Below are positions 45,677 to 54,101 of a DNA stretch of 61,878 bases, piece after piece. The stretch's first letter is position 1. Each line of letters opens with the position of its first letter. The notes beneath the pieces are model-generated. The model made no database searches, was not told where the DNA came from, and saw only the letters and a program-made list of their open reading frames with translations. The translations under genes and the position numbers were made by a program. Location of the stretch: NCBI RefSeq assembly GCF_016654005.1, contig NZ_JAEPWN010000015.1, forward strand, positions 1 through 61,878, read 5' to 3'. This DNA is from Brevundimonas nasdae (lineage in GTDB: Bacteria; Pseudomonadota; Alphaproteobacteria; Caulobacterales; Caulobacteraceae).

Positions 45677-46232
45677 GCGCCATCCAGACAAGGACCCGTT
45701 TTTCTTGCTTTCGAGTAGGCTTGACTTCACATCAAAACTCCAGCTTGACCCCGTACGCTTTGACACGAGGCATCACGCATGGGGCGTAGGCGCGCTCACA
45801 ACTTGCGAATTTCTGGATGCGGTCATTGCGGCCCCGCTGGCCAAACTTTTCAAGCATAGGCGACGTCGCCGCACCATTCGATAGGCAAGGATCGGCGACA
45901 GAGCAGAACTGCCTGAGCCGGTGATGGGTGCCGCCGCGCGTCGGTGATCGCCTCACAGGCCGCCGGGCGAGTCCGGACGGGGCGAGCCGCACCCAACTGA
46001 GCGCAAGCCTGACCTCGCAAAGATCTTTCCTGACCCCCGGCCCATCATTCATCGGTATCGCACCCCCAATATTGCAGGCATGACACATGGGGCTGGGGTT
46101 GCGAAGGCATGGAGCTTACGTTGCGCACACATTATTCAGAGAAGTTGTTGATAGTCTCTCCGCAACAGTGGGATTTCATCGTCCCAGCTACCTCAATCCT
46201 CCACCCGACAGCCAAATTGCGAGAACTTTGAA
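45677..46232. other. Intergenic region upstream of the lipoprotein/giant gene unit
   Basis: About 550 bases. On the minus strand 45732-45857 could encode a 41-residue peptide beginning MLEKFGQRGRNDRIQKFASC and ending KAYGVKLEF, which looks like the end of a real protein, but it has no ribosome site and the frame upstream is not convincing. It may be a gene remnant. No RNA or terminator is evident. Confidence 0.3.
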
Positions 46233-46997
46233 ATGCTTGCCGGTTTTGCCCTATCTGCTCTCCTCTTACTGTCGGGTCACGGAAGTCTTCAAAACATTCC
46301 GTCACAAACACCGGCAAGCGGCGCGCGGCAACGTGTCGCACCACCTCGCCAATTTCAGCCTGAAATCGAGCTTCAACGGCAATCCGACGCCGCGTTCTCC
46401 CCGAGCGGACCGCTTGAGTTCAGCAGTGGCACGGCCGCTGTCGGCCAAATCCTCGCGTCTGCACCCGCGCGCCATGGCCTGACTGGCCGGCTGCGAAGCC
46501 CCCTGACCTTCCGGGGCTATTCCGCCGGCGCCGCCCCACTACCGGGCGGGACGCCCGTCTATGCTGTAAGACTCAACGGCGGAAAGCTCTCCTGGTGCGC
46601 CCCCTACCAGGGACGTAGCCCCCGGACGCGGCAACCGCGGTGGGAAGCGAACTGCGCCGTCCCCAGCCTTGGCTACGTGGCCCACGGTCAAGCCTTCGAT
46701 CATGGCATGCTGGTCGAACAGGTCCGTTTCGTCGGACATGCCGAAGACGCCGACGTCTCCGTTGAGCCGGTGGACTTCGGCGTACCCATGCGCATCGTCT
46801 ATGTACTGGACGGCTGGCGCCGGGGGACACCGCTCATTCGAGCCTATGCCGAGATCGACGGCGAGCGCGGCGAGAAGATTCTGGACTACGCCACCGTTGA
46901 GGCGGAGGCGCCAGGTCGCTGGGCCGCGCAAATCCTGAATCGTCGCATAAGTCTGACCGCTACAGCGCCGGGCGGCGACTTGATGATTGAGCCATAG
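46233..46997 (+). CDS. Exported protein of unknown function
   Basis: 254 residues. The N-terminus is a signal-like hydrophobic stretch (LAGFALSALLLLSGHGSL) followed by a proline- and glutamine-rich linker. The rest is beta-rich (LRSPLTFRGYSAGAAPLPGG, VYAVRLNGGKLSWCAPYQGR, MRIVYVLDGWRRGTPLI) with two cysteines that could pair. No family recognised. It points away from the lipoprotein/giant gene unit and towards the DUF6118 gene, and probably forms its own transcription unit. Confidence 0.7.
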   Translation: MLAGFALSALLLLSGHGSLQNIPSQTPASGARQRVAPPRQFQPEIELQRQSDAAFSPSGPLEFSSGTAAVGQILASAPARHGLTGRLRSPLTFRGYSAGAAPLPGGTPVYAVRLNGGKLSWCAPYQGRSPRTRQPRWEANCAVPSLGYVAHGQAFDHGMLVEQVRFVGHAEDADVSVEPVDFGVPMRIVYVLDGWRRGTPLIRAYAEIDGERGEKILDYATVEAEAPGRWAAQILNRRISLTATAPGGDLMIEP

Positions 46998-47083
46998 ACG
47001 GCGCTGCTCGAAAATCGGTTAGCTGAGCGGTTGTCGCCGGACCGTTTTTGCAACTGTCATTCCCCGTCATCGTGTCCGATCCG

Positions 47084-47539
47084 TCAGAAGGCAGCCCGAA
47101 GGACCCAGCCAATCACGCCTCCAAGCAACAGTGCCACCACACCGACTTGCAGCAGCCGCCGGTTTTGCAGATCCGCAGTGCGTGCCTGTTCAACCCACCG
47201 TCCAATCTCCCGCGCGGCGCCGGACAGATGCCTCACGGCCTCCTGCATCATCTCAGTGGCTTCCCTGCGCGCATGCCCTTGAGCAATCCTGATTTCCCGC
47301 GCCACGTCCTCGGGCGTGAGGCTCAACGCTCCTCGCTCAGCGAGGCGGCCCATCGCCGCCGAGCTGGTCGCCATGTCGGCAGCGAGCTGTCCGAGGGTCT
47401 CGGTATAGTCCGGCTGCGCACGCCGTTCCCCGGCCAGCGCTTCTACACCGAGACGCATCAGCGCCACCTCTCGCCGCAAGGCCTCGAAGGCCTCGGCGGC
47501 GGTCACCTCGCCTCCCACATCGCTTTCGTCGGTATCCAT
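47084..47539 (-). CDS. DUF6118 family membrane protein
   Basis: 151 residues from ATG 47539 with a GAGGAG ribosome site; an upstream TTG is less likely. The acidic N-terminus is followed by an amphipathic helical body (AAEAFEALRREVALMRLGVE, PDYTETLGQLAADMATSSAA) and a single C-terminal membrane anchor (LLQVGVVALLLGGVIGWVLR). DUF6118 proteins are common beside Ti-type relaxase genes in alphaproteobacterial mobile elements. Starts 17 bp after the relaxase stop and is co-transcribed with it. Role unknown, possibly membrane docking of the relaxosome. Confidence 0.75.
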   Translation of the reverse strand: MDTDESDVGGEVTAAEAFEALRREVALMRLGVEALAGERRAQPDYTETLGQLAADMATSSAAMGRLAERGALSLTPEDVAREIRIAQGHARREATEMMQEAVRHLSGAAREIGRWVEQARTADLQNRRLLQVGVVALLLGGVIGWVLRAAF

Positions 47540-47556
47540 CAAACCAGCTCCTCTGC

Positions 47557-50505
47557 TTAGATGCCCATCCCTCGGCCACGCCCCCGGTCGGCGCCGATGC
47601 TCCGCGCCAGCGTCTGACCCAGGGAGCGTCCGACCTCAGTCTCGATACCCAGCGTCGCCTGCCGACCGCGCAACACCGACTCCATCTGCGGATCGCGCTC
47701 CAGCGCCTTTGCCAGCGCCGCCATGCGATCCCTCGCGTCGGACATCATCTTCATGTCACCGGCGCCGTAAGCCTCGGCGCGGCGCGCATTCAGATGCGTC
47801 CAGTCGTTGACGAAGCGATCGGCGCGTTTGACCGGATCGGCTTGCCGTTCCGCCTCCAGTTGAAGGATGCGAATGGCACGCTGCGTGCGCCCGCCAGCCA
47901 CCTCTTCAGGCAGACCGTTATCGGCGCGATATGACCGCTCAAGGGAGGATGAGGCATTGCGATCGAAGCGATCCAATGCCGTCCGAGCCTTCTGCAAAGC
48001 CGTCACCTGATGAGGCAGGGCAGGATGTCCCCTCCCCTCCGCCTTGAAGATCTCGCCCACCGCCCGCGCATGACCCTGTACTGCGCGACGGCGCAGATCG
48101 CCGAAGTCGTCACTGGCGGGCGACGGGGTCTTGGCCGGCCTGTCCGGCGATGCCGGTTGCGACGCTTCAGGTGATGACCGATCGAGCGGTTTAAAGCCGG
48201 CGAAGATGTCGCGAACCTTCCGCACGACCGCCTTCATCCGGTCAGGGAAGGTGATCCCTCGCCGCTCCGCGAAGAGGCGCGCGGCGTCAGGATCAGACGG
48301 ATCGCGGCTATCGAGCGCCATGTCCTTGGTGCGTTCGCGCGACAGACGACGCGCCAGGCCCGGACCGTCGTCGAAGTCGTCCTTGCCGTAATGCAGATCG
48401 ACGCGGTCGCGATGGCGCGACAGCGCCACATAGGTCGAGCGTCGGTCCAGTCCCGGCGTCGCCAGCACATGCGTGCGATCAACGGTGACGCCTTGGCTCT
48501 TGTGCAAGGTGGCAGCGTAGCCGTGATCGACGTGCGCATAGTCCCTCAGGTCGAAGACCACCGACCGACCAGCATCCAGATCCACCGTCATCTGCCTCGG
48601 CGTTACGGCGCCGACTGAACCCAACATTCCGTTCTTCACGCCAAGGCCGCGATCGTTCTTCAGCAGCATGACGCGGTCGCCCGGCGCGAACACACGCGCG
48701 CCGGCTGCGGTCTGGACGGTCGCGTCTTCCCCCAGTTGCCCAGCGTCGCTCAGCCGGTCACGCGCGGCGGCGTTCAGAGCGTGACGCGCTTCATTCGTAT
48801 GGGTGAGGATAATCCGGGTCCGATCCGGATGTTTAAGACGATCCTTGTCCCAGCGAGCGATCAGTTCGGCCTGGGCCACCGCTCGCGTTTCGCCGGCGTG
48901 GACCATGGCCTGGTCAGCATAGGCCTGTAGCGCGTCGGCCGTCCGACCGGTCGCCAGATGCCGCGTGGCGTCACGCTGCCAACCCTCGCGCTGGCGTCGA
49001 ACTTCAGTGATCTCGACATGGGGATGGCGTTCGACCGTCGCCCGGAAGGCAGCGCCGGCCTCGATGGACTGGAGCTGTTCGGGATCGCCGACCAGAACCA
49101 CCTTGGCGCCCGCCGCCTGCGCGACGGACACCACCCGTTCCATCTGACGTGTGCCGACCAGACCGGCTTCATCGATCACCAGCACATCGCGGGCACGCAA
49201 TAGCTCGCGGTCCTGGCTCCAAGCCAACTCCAAGCTGGCGAGGGTGCGCGAAGCGATGCCCGAACCGCTCTCCAGGTTCTCCGCTGCGATACCGGACAAC
49301 GCCGCGCCCCGGACCGTATAGCCCGCATCCTCCCAAGCCTCGCGGGCGACGCCTAACAACGCGGACTTGCCTGTGCCCGCATAGCCCACGACCACCCCGA
49401 AGTCCCGGCTGTCCGTGACGTGCTCGAACGCCGCCCTTTGCTCGCCTGACAAGGTCAGACCAGCAGCCTGGGACCGCGCCAGAGCGGCCGTCCTATGGTG
49501 CTGATCCACGGGATGCCCAACCTGCGTCGCCAGCCGGGCCGTAGCCCGCTCAAGCCGCAGTTCAGTGGCGATCATGTCGCGTGAGGTGAACCGCTCGGCC
49601 CCACGGCCGTCTTGACCGAGCGCGACCAGATCCGGCGCGTTCATCACCGCGCTCATGGCCTGGTCGAACTGCTCTTGGCCATCCGAGTGGCGATGCACGA
49701 ACATCGCAATGTCGCGACGGGTGAGGGTCGCCTGCTGGTGGGTCATTGCGTCGAGCGCGATGCTCGGCTCGGCGATGATCTTCGCTCCGTTGCGGCGGGC
49801 GATCTCAGCATGATCGATGAGGCGTTCGACCTCCAATCCTTTGCCCAACCGACGGGCGGCGGCCGCGCCGATCTTGTTCTGCGGCTCGAGGTCCAGGCCC
49901 TGGGCCTCAAGGCTGCGGTGATCGATGCTGGCGTCGATGTCCAGGGCGGCAAGCTGGGCGTTGACGTGATCAGCCCAGGCTTCGCGCCAATGCTCGACCA
50001 AGCCCGTGGCGTTCCACTCGCGCACCTTGGCGCCGAAGTCTCGTGCGCCTGCCCTGCCTTCGCCAACCTCGCGCAGGGTGAGCATGACATGGGCGTGGGG
50101 TTTGGCCTGACCGTCCGCGCCGATGTCCCAATGCACATTGAGATCAGCGACCATGCCGCGATCGACCATCTCTCGTTGGACGAAGTCCCGCGCCAGGGCG
50201 ATCCCGTCGGCCTGGGTCATTTCTCGCGGGATGGCGAACTCGACCTCGCGCGAGAGTTGGGCGTCCTTACGCTTCTCTCCCGCCTCGACGGCATTCCACA
50301 GGCGCTCCCGGTCGCCGAGATGGTCCGGCGCGCCGTCCGGCAGCAGGATCTCGGAATGGGCGACGCCGGTCTTGCGGGTGAAGTCATGGGCGCGATCCAG
50401 CCGTTCGTCATGCAGGCGAGACGCCGAGCGATAGGCGGCGGACGCCAGGACGCTGGAGCCGGCGGCGCGGCTGATGACTTTGACGGAGAGATGGTAGATC
50501 GCCAT
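47557..50505 (-). CDS. traA: MOBQ conjugative relaxase/helicase (TraA, Ti-type)
   Basis: About 982 residues from ATG 50505 (start MAIYHLSVKVISRAAGSSVL, the usual MobA/MobL beginning). The relaxase domain (1-220) has the catalytic Tyr region ASAAYRSASRL and the metal-binding histidine motif NVHWDIGADGQAKPHAHVML. A helicase follows: Walker A VVGYAGTGKSALLG (about 380), VLVIDEAGLVGTRQME, and UvrD-like C-terminal motif DHGYAATLHKSQG. The last 250 residues are helical. It nicks the element's oriT, located just upstream, and unwinds the strand for transfer. No coupling protein is encoded nearby. Confidence 0.93.
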   Translation of the reverse strand: MAIYHLSVKVISRAAGSSVLASAAYRSASRLHDERLDRAHDFTRKTGVAHSEILLPDGAPDHLGDRERLWNAVEAGEKRKDAQLSREVEFAIPREMTQADGIALARDFVQREMVDRGMVADLNVHWDIGADGQAKPHAHVMLTLREVGEGRAGARDFGAKVREWNATGLVEHWREAWADHVNAQLAALDIDASIDHRSLEAQGLDLEPQNKIGAAAARRLGKGLEVERLIDHAEIARRNGAKIIAEPSIALDAMTHQQATLTRRDIAMFVHRHSDGQEQFDQAMSAVMNAPDLVALGQDGRGAERFTSRDMIATELRLERATARLATQVGHPVDQHHRTAALARSQAAGLTLSGEQRAAFEHVTDSRDFGVVVGYAGTGKSALLGVAREAWEDAGYTVRGAALSGIAAENLESGSGIASRTLASLELAWSQDRELLRARDVLVIDEAGLVGTRQMERVVSVAQAAGAKVVLVGDPEQLQSIEAGAAFRATVERHPHVEITEVRRQREGWQRDATRHLATGRTADALQAYADQAMVHAGETRAVAQAELIARWDKDRLKHPDRTRIILTHTNEARHALNAAARDRLSDAGQLGEDATVQTAAGARVFAPGDRVMLLKNDRGLGVKNGMLGSVGAVTPRQMTVDLDAGRSVVFDLRDYAHVDHGYAATLHKSQGVTVDRTHVLATPGLDRRSTYVALSRHRDRVDLHYGKDDFDDGPGLARRLSRERTKDMALDSRDPSDPDAARLFAERRGITFPDRMKAVVRKVRDIFAGFKPLDRSSPEASQPASPDRPAKTPSPASDDFGDLRRRAVQGHARAVGEIFKAEGRGHPALPHQVTALQKARTALDRFDRNASSSLERSYRADNGLPEEVAGGRTQRAIRILQLEAERQADPVKRADRFVNDWTHLNARRAEAYGAGDMKMMSDARDRMAALAKALERDPQMESVLRGRQATLGIETEVGRSLGQTLARSIGADRGRGRGMGI

Positions 50506-50529
50506 GGCGACAGACCAAATACGCCCCTG

Positions 50530-50566
50530 AGAGCACGTCGGCACGACGTATAAGCGCGCCCTCCCA
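50530..50566 (+). other. oriT: Origin of transfer (oriT), MOBQ / RSF1010-Ti type
   Basis: Between the divergent traA and traC genes. The core TAAGCGCGCCCTCCC (50551-50565) differs by one base from the RSF1010 nick region TAAGTGCGCCCTCCC. The minus strand reads AGGGCGCGCTTATACGTCG, matching the Ti-plasmid oriT pattern, with an adjacent perfect inverted repeat ACGTCG-GCA-CGACGT (50535-50549). By analogy with RSF1010 the nick falls between 50558 and 50559 on the plus strand. Confidence 0.88.
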
Positions 50567-50665
50567 AGATTAAATCTCGGGATGGACCGGGTTGTCTCAG
50601 ACCGTCCCGGCGACCTTGAAGCATTCCATCCACGCCAGGATTACACTGGTTGCATCACGTCACCG

Positions 50666-51004
50666 ATGGAGACTGCCGTGCGCAAACCCCGCGACTATGA
50701 TGCTGAGTTGAAGGCGCTGAGCGAGAAGGCCCAGGCGCTAAAAGAGCGGAAAATCCGGCAACTGGGCGAACTGGTGATCGCCACGGGCGCCGACGCTCTA
50801 GACGTTGAGGTTCTCGCCGGCGGTCTACTCTCCATGACCACCGTCACCGAAGCGGGTCGAAAGGAGACCATGCGCGCGCAAGGGGCGGCGTTCTTTCGCG
50901 ACGGGTCACGGGGTCCTGTTGCTTCAACTGACGCGAACCGGGGCAAGCCTGCGCAAGGCGGAGACGATGCACCGTCGGGCGGAACTGGGCCGAGCACGAC
51001 ATGA
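50666..51004 (+). CDS. traC: TraC-like conjugal transfer protein
   Basis: About 112 residues from ATG 50666; a GTG at 50678 after GGAG is nearly as good and gives MRKPRDYDAELKALSEKAQA, the common family start. A charged coiled-coil N-terminal half is followed by RKIRQLGELVIATGADALDV, the conserved TraC-type core (metal-independent DNA-binding accessory of the Ti relaxosome). Divergent from traA across oriT, the same order as in Ti plasmids. It probably binds oriT DNA and helps TraA nick. The end overlaps the TraD-like gene. Confidence 0.8.
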   Translation: METAVRKPRDYDAELKALSEKAQALKERKIRQLGELVIATGADALDVEVLAGGLLSMTTVTEAGRKETMRAQGAAFFRDGSRGPVASTDANRGKPAQGGDDAPSGGTGPSTT

Positions 51005-51263
51005 CGTTCGGGACTGGGTCGTGACGCGCCGGGAACGCACGCGCCATCTGATCGAGCTTGGCGGCTTGGTGGCGAAGTCTGGCTTGGTCGAGCTGACGGA
51101 TGACGATCGCGCCACGCTCTATGGCGCGTTTCTCACCGCTGCAATGATGCTGCGCGGCGACCGGCGTGATGAGGTGTTGGCCCTATGGCGGCGGCGTGGG
51201 AAACGCGAGTTCGATCTACATATCGAACCGAACACCAAACGTAGCGGTAGCGGTCCGGTGTGA
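50967..51263 (+). CDS. traD: TraD-like conjugal transfer protein
   Basis: 98 residues from ATG 50967, chosen for the GGAG site 4-5 bases before it; GTG 51021 would avoid overlap with traC. The core RRERTRHLIELGGLVAKSGL and LYGAFLTAAMMLRGD match the small TraD protein of Ti-type transfer systems, an accessory of unknown biochemistry unrelated to the F-plasmid coupling protein of the same name. Together with traC and traA it forms the mobilization set around oriT. Confidence 0.8.
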   Translation: MHRRAELGRARHDVRDWVVTRRERTRHLIELGGLVAKSGLVELTDDDRATLYGAFLTAAMMLRGDRRDEVLALWRRRGKREFDLHIEPNTKRSGSGPV

Positions 51264-51299
51264 GATAAACACCGCTAGCTCAATCAGGTATCAAGGCTC

Positions 51300-51638
51300 A
51301 TGGCACGCAGCACCACGACAGACGTCGACGCTCAGATCGGCGCAACGATCCGCACATTGAGGATAAGCCAGCGCATGACGCAGGCTGAACTCGCGCGTGA
51401 GATCGGCGTCACCTTCCAACAGGTGCAAAAGTACGAACGCGGCGTGAACCGCGTCAGCGCCGCCACCATGCTGAAGTTGGCGGAGGCGTTCGATTGCTCG
51501 GTCGCGCACCTGTATGGCGAGCCGGAAGTCTCGTCGAATACCAAGTCTGAGCGTGCGATCCTCAAACTCTGGGAGCAGCTTCATGACCCACAACGTGATG
51601 CCGTCGTGGTGATGATCCGGGAGTTCTTGAAGCGATAG
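51300..51638 (+). CDS. XRE-family helix-turn-helix regulator
   Basis: 112 residues. A clean XRE helix-turn-helix: IGATIRTLRISQRMTQAELA, then IGVTFQQVQKYERGVNRVSA and ATMLKLAEAFDCSVAHLY. The C-terminal third (ERAILKLWEQLHDPQRDAVV) is a short helical tail typical of rhizobial small regulators near transfer genes. It probably represses the adjacent transfer genes or a part of the element. A ribosome site is weak but the start is the only sensible one. Confidence 0.9.
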   Translation: MARSTTTDVDAQIGATIRTLRISQRMTQAELAREIGVTFQQVQKYERGVNRVSAATMLKLAEAFDCSVAHLYGEPEVSSNTKSERAILKLWEQLHDPQRDAVVVMIREFLKR

Positions 51639-51648
51639 GCACGACGGC

Positions 51649-51906
51649 TTGGCGCGTGACAGCGCAACCGCGCCGATATACGGCTACGCCATGGTTTCGT
51701 TCGAAGATCTAGCCGCTGGCAGCGACATCCACATCTGCGTGCCGCTGACGGGCGCGATCCTCATCCAGCCCAGGCCGGACTGCGAAGAAGAGTTCGATAC
51801 GCTGGTCACGCATCTATACGAGGTCGAGGATCGACAGTACGCCATCCTACCGAAAATGGGGCCGGCCGGGTTCTACGCGTCAGCGGAAGTGATGCGGCTA
51901 AACTGA
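51649..51906 (+). CDS. Hypothetical protein, 85 residues
   Basis: Reads from a TTG at 51649; an ATG at 51691 (MVSFEDLAAGSDIHICVPLT) is the more natural start and would leave 71 residues. Acidic, with mixed alpha/beta character (HLYEVEDRQYAILPKMGPAG). Ten bp after the XRE gene and on the same strand, so likely co-transcribed. No family recognised. Confidence 0.5.
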   Translation: MARDSATAPIYGYAMVSFEDLAAGSDIHICVPLTGAILIQPRPDCEEEFDTLVTHLYEVEDRQYAILPKMGPAGFYASAEVMRLN

Positions 51907-51918
51907 CGCGGGAGACTC

Positions 51919-52227
51919 TTAGTTGAGCTTCGTCTCGGTCGTCGAGATGACGCTGACAAACTTCCCATTTCGGTCGATCAAGACAGCAGCGGATTTCGCT
52001 CCGCCCGAACCAAACACGTTGGCGCTGGAATGCAGCCACATCAGCTGAGTGGAGCCGCCATAGAGTTCGGTGCGCCCATTCGGAGGCCCCATGCGGGCGA
52101 TCACTTCGGCCTCTGTCATTCCCGGCATCAACTGCGCGAGGACAGCAGTGTTGTAGTTGGTCCCTATTGATGCACAGCCAGACAGCAGTAAGGCAGCGGA
52201 TACGGCGGCGGCGGTCAAACGGGTCAT
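51919..52227 (-). CDS. SmpA/OmlA (BamE-like) domain lipoprotein
   Basis: 102 residues from ATG 52227, preceded by a GGGAG ribosome site; the frame is open further upstream but without a signal. A lipoprotein leader (TRLTAAAVSAALLLSGC, lipobox at about 16-19) is followed by the SmpA/OmlA pattern LMPGMTEAEVIARMGPPNGR and MWLHSS, then IDRNGKFVSVISTTETKLN. The family includes the outer-membrane assembly lipoprotein BamE, but many members on mobile elements have unrelated roles. It faces the Excalibur-domain gene group, with its own upstream region. Confidence 0.75.
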   Translation of the reverse strand: MTRLTAAAVSAALLLSGCASIGTNYNTAVLAQLMPGMTEAEVIARMGPPNGRTELYGGSTQLMWLHSSANVFGSGGAKSAAVLIDRNGKFVSVISTTETKLN

Positions 52228-52432
52228 AGGTTTCTCCCGAAGCCTAGTGGCTTCCAGCACACTCTTCAGTCCGTCCAACCGAAGCCAAGATTGATAGTCG
52301 CGTGACGACAACCATCGGAACAACCCGCCTGCCGCCCCTGAATATCGAGCACTAGTAAACCAATACGTGGCCATAGTGGCGAGGTTTGGAGCAAAGGACT
52401 GCGAACAAGGCCTTATCCAAAAGCCCCGGCTC

Positions 52433-52744
52433 TTACTCGCACCCTACCCCGTCTCCATCACGGTCGAGATGTCTGCCGTAACCCGGATCACCCCGGCGAA
52501 CGGGAGCTGCGCCAGCCGCCCGCGCCGCCGAGCAGTTCGCGAATGCGCGACCGGACGACGGAACAGACATTAGACCTTGCGTTCTGGCAGGGACAGATCT
52601 CGCTCCACTACCCCTGTGACAGTGATAGCCGCCCCTTTGACGATCGTTGTGGCAACCCTCGGCGTTTAGGCCACCTGAGTGAGCCGACACGGTAATTGGC
52701 AAAGCCGTAGCGATGATCGCCGCGATTATGCCGAAACTACGCAT
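52433..52744 (-). CDS. Secreted YHYH/Excalibur calcium-binding domain protein
   Basis: 103 residues from ATG 52744, with GGAG six bases before it. A signal peptide (FGIIAAIIATALPITVSAHS) is followed by a cysteine-histidine motif (GCHNDRQRGGYHCHRG) and an Excalibur domain (NCSAARAAGAAPV, then DRDGDGVGCE), a DxDxDGxxCE calcium-binding motif with conserved Cys pair. Such proteins are periplasmic or extracellular and often sit beside nucleases. It overlaps the upstream gene by one base (TGATG) and is co-translated with it. Confidence 0.82.
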   Translation of the reverse strand: MRSFGIIAAIIATALPITVSAHSGGLNAEGCHNDRQRGGYHCHRGSGARSVPARTQGLMSVPSSGRAFANCSAARAAGAAPVRRGDPGYGRHLDRDGDGVGCE

Positions 52745-53247
52745 CACCAACTCCGAACCGCAACACCGACGCCAATGTAGTCGCTGCCAAAGTTGCCTTT
52801 GATCGCAACGCCGTCGGTGACGCGGAGAGCAACGGTGCCGTAGAGAGCGCTGTCGATATCAGCGACTCGATATCCGGCTCCGAACTCGAGCTTGCGCCAG
52901 CTCACCGTCGCTTCGATCCGCCCGTAGGCATCGACAGCCGTGTTATCGCACAGCTCTTCTTTTGCATATTGTCCGTTGGTGGTGTCGCGGCAGCGCGAAC
53001 CGTTGATCTGATCGTACATCTGATAGCGATCGTTGTCGCCTTGGTAGACGAACCCGCCAACAGCCGGCGTCAGGTGGAAGTTACCGGCATTAAATCGCCA
53101 GCCAATACCAACCTCAGCGCCCGTGACATCCGAGACTTCGGCGCCATTGGCTTCGAGCACCAATGAACTGGATTGGGCGTAAGCTTGGTCGGTGACGGCG
53201 CACGCGGCAGCAGCGACCAACACGGCCGCAATCGTCTTCAAAAACAC
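52744..53247 (-). CDS. Exported beta-rich protein, probably outer-membrane barrel-like
   Basis: 167 residues from GTG 53247, chosen because of the GGGGG ribosome-site run and the signal peptide that follows (TIAAVLVAAAACAVTDQAYA). The mature part has alternating hydrophobic residues and glycines (EVGIGWRFNAGNFHLTPAVG, RKLEFGAGYRVADIDSALYG, FGSDYIGVGVAVRSW), ending in an aromatic residue as outer-membrane strands do. A Cys pair (SRCRD and LCDN) could form a disulfide in a loop. Not assigned to a family. First gene of a two-gene unit with the Excalibur protein. Confidence 0.65.
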   Translation of the reverse strand: MFLKTIAAVLVAAAACAVTDQAYAQSSSLVLEANGAEVSDVTGAEVGIGWRFNAGNFHLTPAVGGFVYQGDNDRYQMYDQINGSRCRDTTNGQYAKEELCDNTAVDAYGRIEATVSWRKLEFGAGYRVADIDSALYGTVALRVTDGVAIKGNFGSDYIGVGVAVRSW

Positions 53248-53636
53248 ATTTCCCCCGAGGCAGTTAAATCCCACAACCCCCGTTGCGGCACTGGGCAGAT
53301 ACCACAATCTTGACGGGCGTCTAGGCCGCATTTTTGGCTTGAGGATGATTGATCGTTAGATAACTGCCTGCCTCCCATTCCATGGATGCGCGCTTGTCTG
53401 CCAGGATGGCTGTTCCAGCGCCACGAGTTGCGACGGGAGCTACCGGTCTGGGCAGCGCCATGAGCGGAAATCGATAGCTAGCCGAAAACGCGATGTTCAC
53501 GCGACGCTACAGCGCCAACGGGCGAGGTAGGAACGGCTGTGCGTTGGGATTTCTGTATTTGGCGGCATCGACACGGTGCCGGTCCAGCTCCGCAGTAACT
53601 TGACTTGCATCCCACCCAACAATAATGTTGTGTTTG
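53248..53636. other. Intergenic region, divergent promoters
   Basis: About 390 bases between the exported barrel-like gene (leftwards) and the DUF6932 gene (rightwards). No coding region is convincing. It contains a clear sigma-70-type promoter for the DUF6932 cluster (separate entry). I see no RNA gene or repeats. Confidence 0.45.
53600..53628 (+). promoter_or_regulatory. Sigma-70-type promoter of the DUF6932 cluster
   Basis: TTGACT (53600-53605) and TAATGT (53623-53628) with a 17-base spacer. Transcription would begin near 53635, only a few bases before ATG 53637, which predicts a leaderless mRNA; the ATG at 53625 lies inside the minus-10 element and so cannot be the start. Confidence 0.55.
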
Positions 53637-54101
53637 ATGATTCCTGCGCTAATCGATATTGGTCACGGTGCGCCTTGGGGCGTTTTGCCCCCGGGTGTTC
53701 ACGATGCAACGATCGAGGAGATCGCCGCCCGTTTCGCTACGACGCCGCATCGCGCGTGGTTGTTCGCGGGCTTCGTGCGGGCAGTCGACAGCCTCCGCGC
53801 CGCGGGCTGCAATGTCGTCTTTCTCGACGGCAGTTTCACCACGGCCAAAGACCACCCCGGCGACTTTGACGGATGCTGGGATCACGCAGGTATGGATTTC
53901 TCCAGGCTGGATCCTGTTCTCCAAGACTTCACCGGAAAACGAGAAGCCCAAAAGGCCAAATACCTCGGCGAGATGTTCCCAGCCTACGCGCAAAGTGGTG
54001 CCGGAGCATTCGTCGATTTTTTCCAAGTTGAGAAAGCTTCAGGCCAGCCGAAAGGCATTCTGCGGATTTTATTGACGACCTCGACAGGGGCGGCACCATG
54101 A
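53637..54101 (+). CDS. DUF6932 family protein, nucleotidyltransferase-like
   Basis: 154 residues from ATG 53637. The motif LDGSFTTAKDHPGDFDGCWD (about 67-86) is the nucleotidyltransferase-fold signature G-S followed by D-x-D with a spacing of about 12 residues. The N-terminal LPPGVHDATIEEIAARFATT is the family's usual opening. It ends at an ATGA overlap with the next gene, so the two are translated together. In minimal nucleotidyltransferase (MNT) antitoxins and toxins this fold transfers AMP or other nucleotides to proteins or tRNA. Here the target is unknown. Confidence 0.82.
   Translation: MIPALIDIGHGAPWGVLPPGVHDATIEEIAARFATTPHRAWLFAGFVRAVDSLRAAGCNVVFLDGSFTTAKDHPGDFDGCWDHAGMDFSRLDPVLQDFTGKREAQKAKYLGEMFPAYAQSGAGAFVDFFQVEKASGQPKGILRILLTTSTGAAP

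Noticed and set aside
46087..46482. A plus-strand gene starting at 46087
   Set aside because: It runs out of frame through the well-supported exported protein at 46233 and shows no domain.
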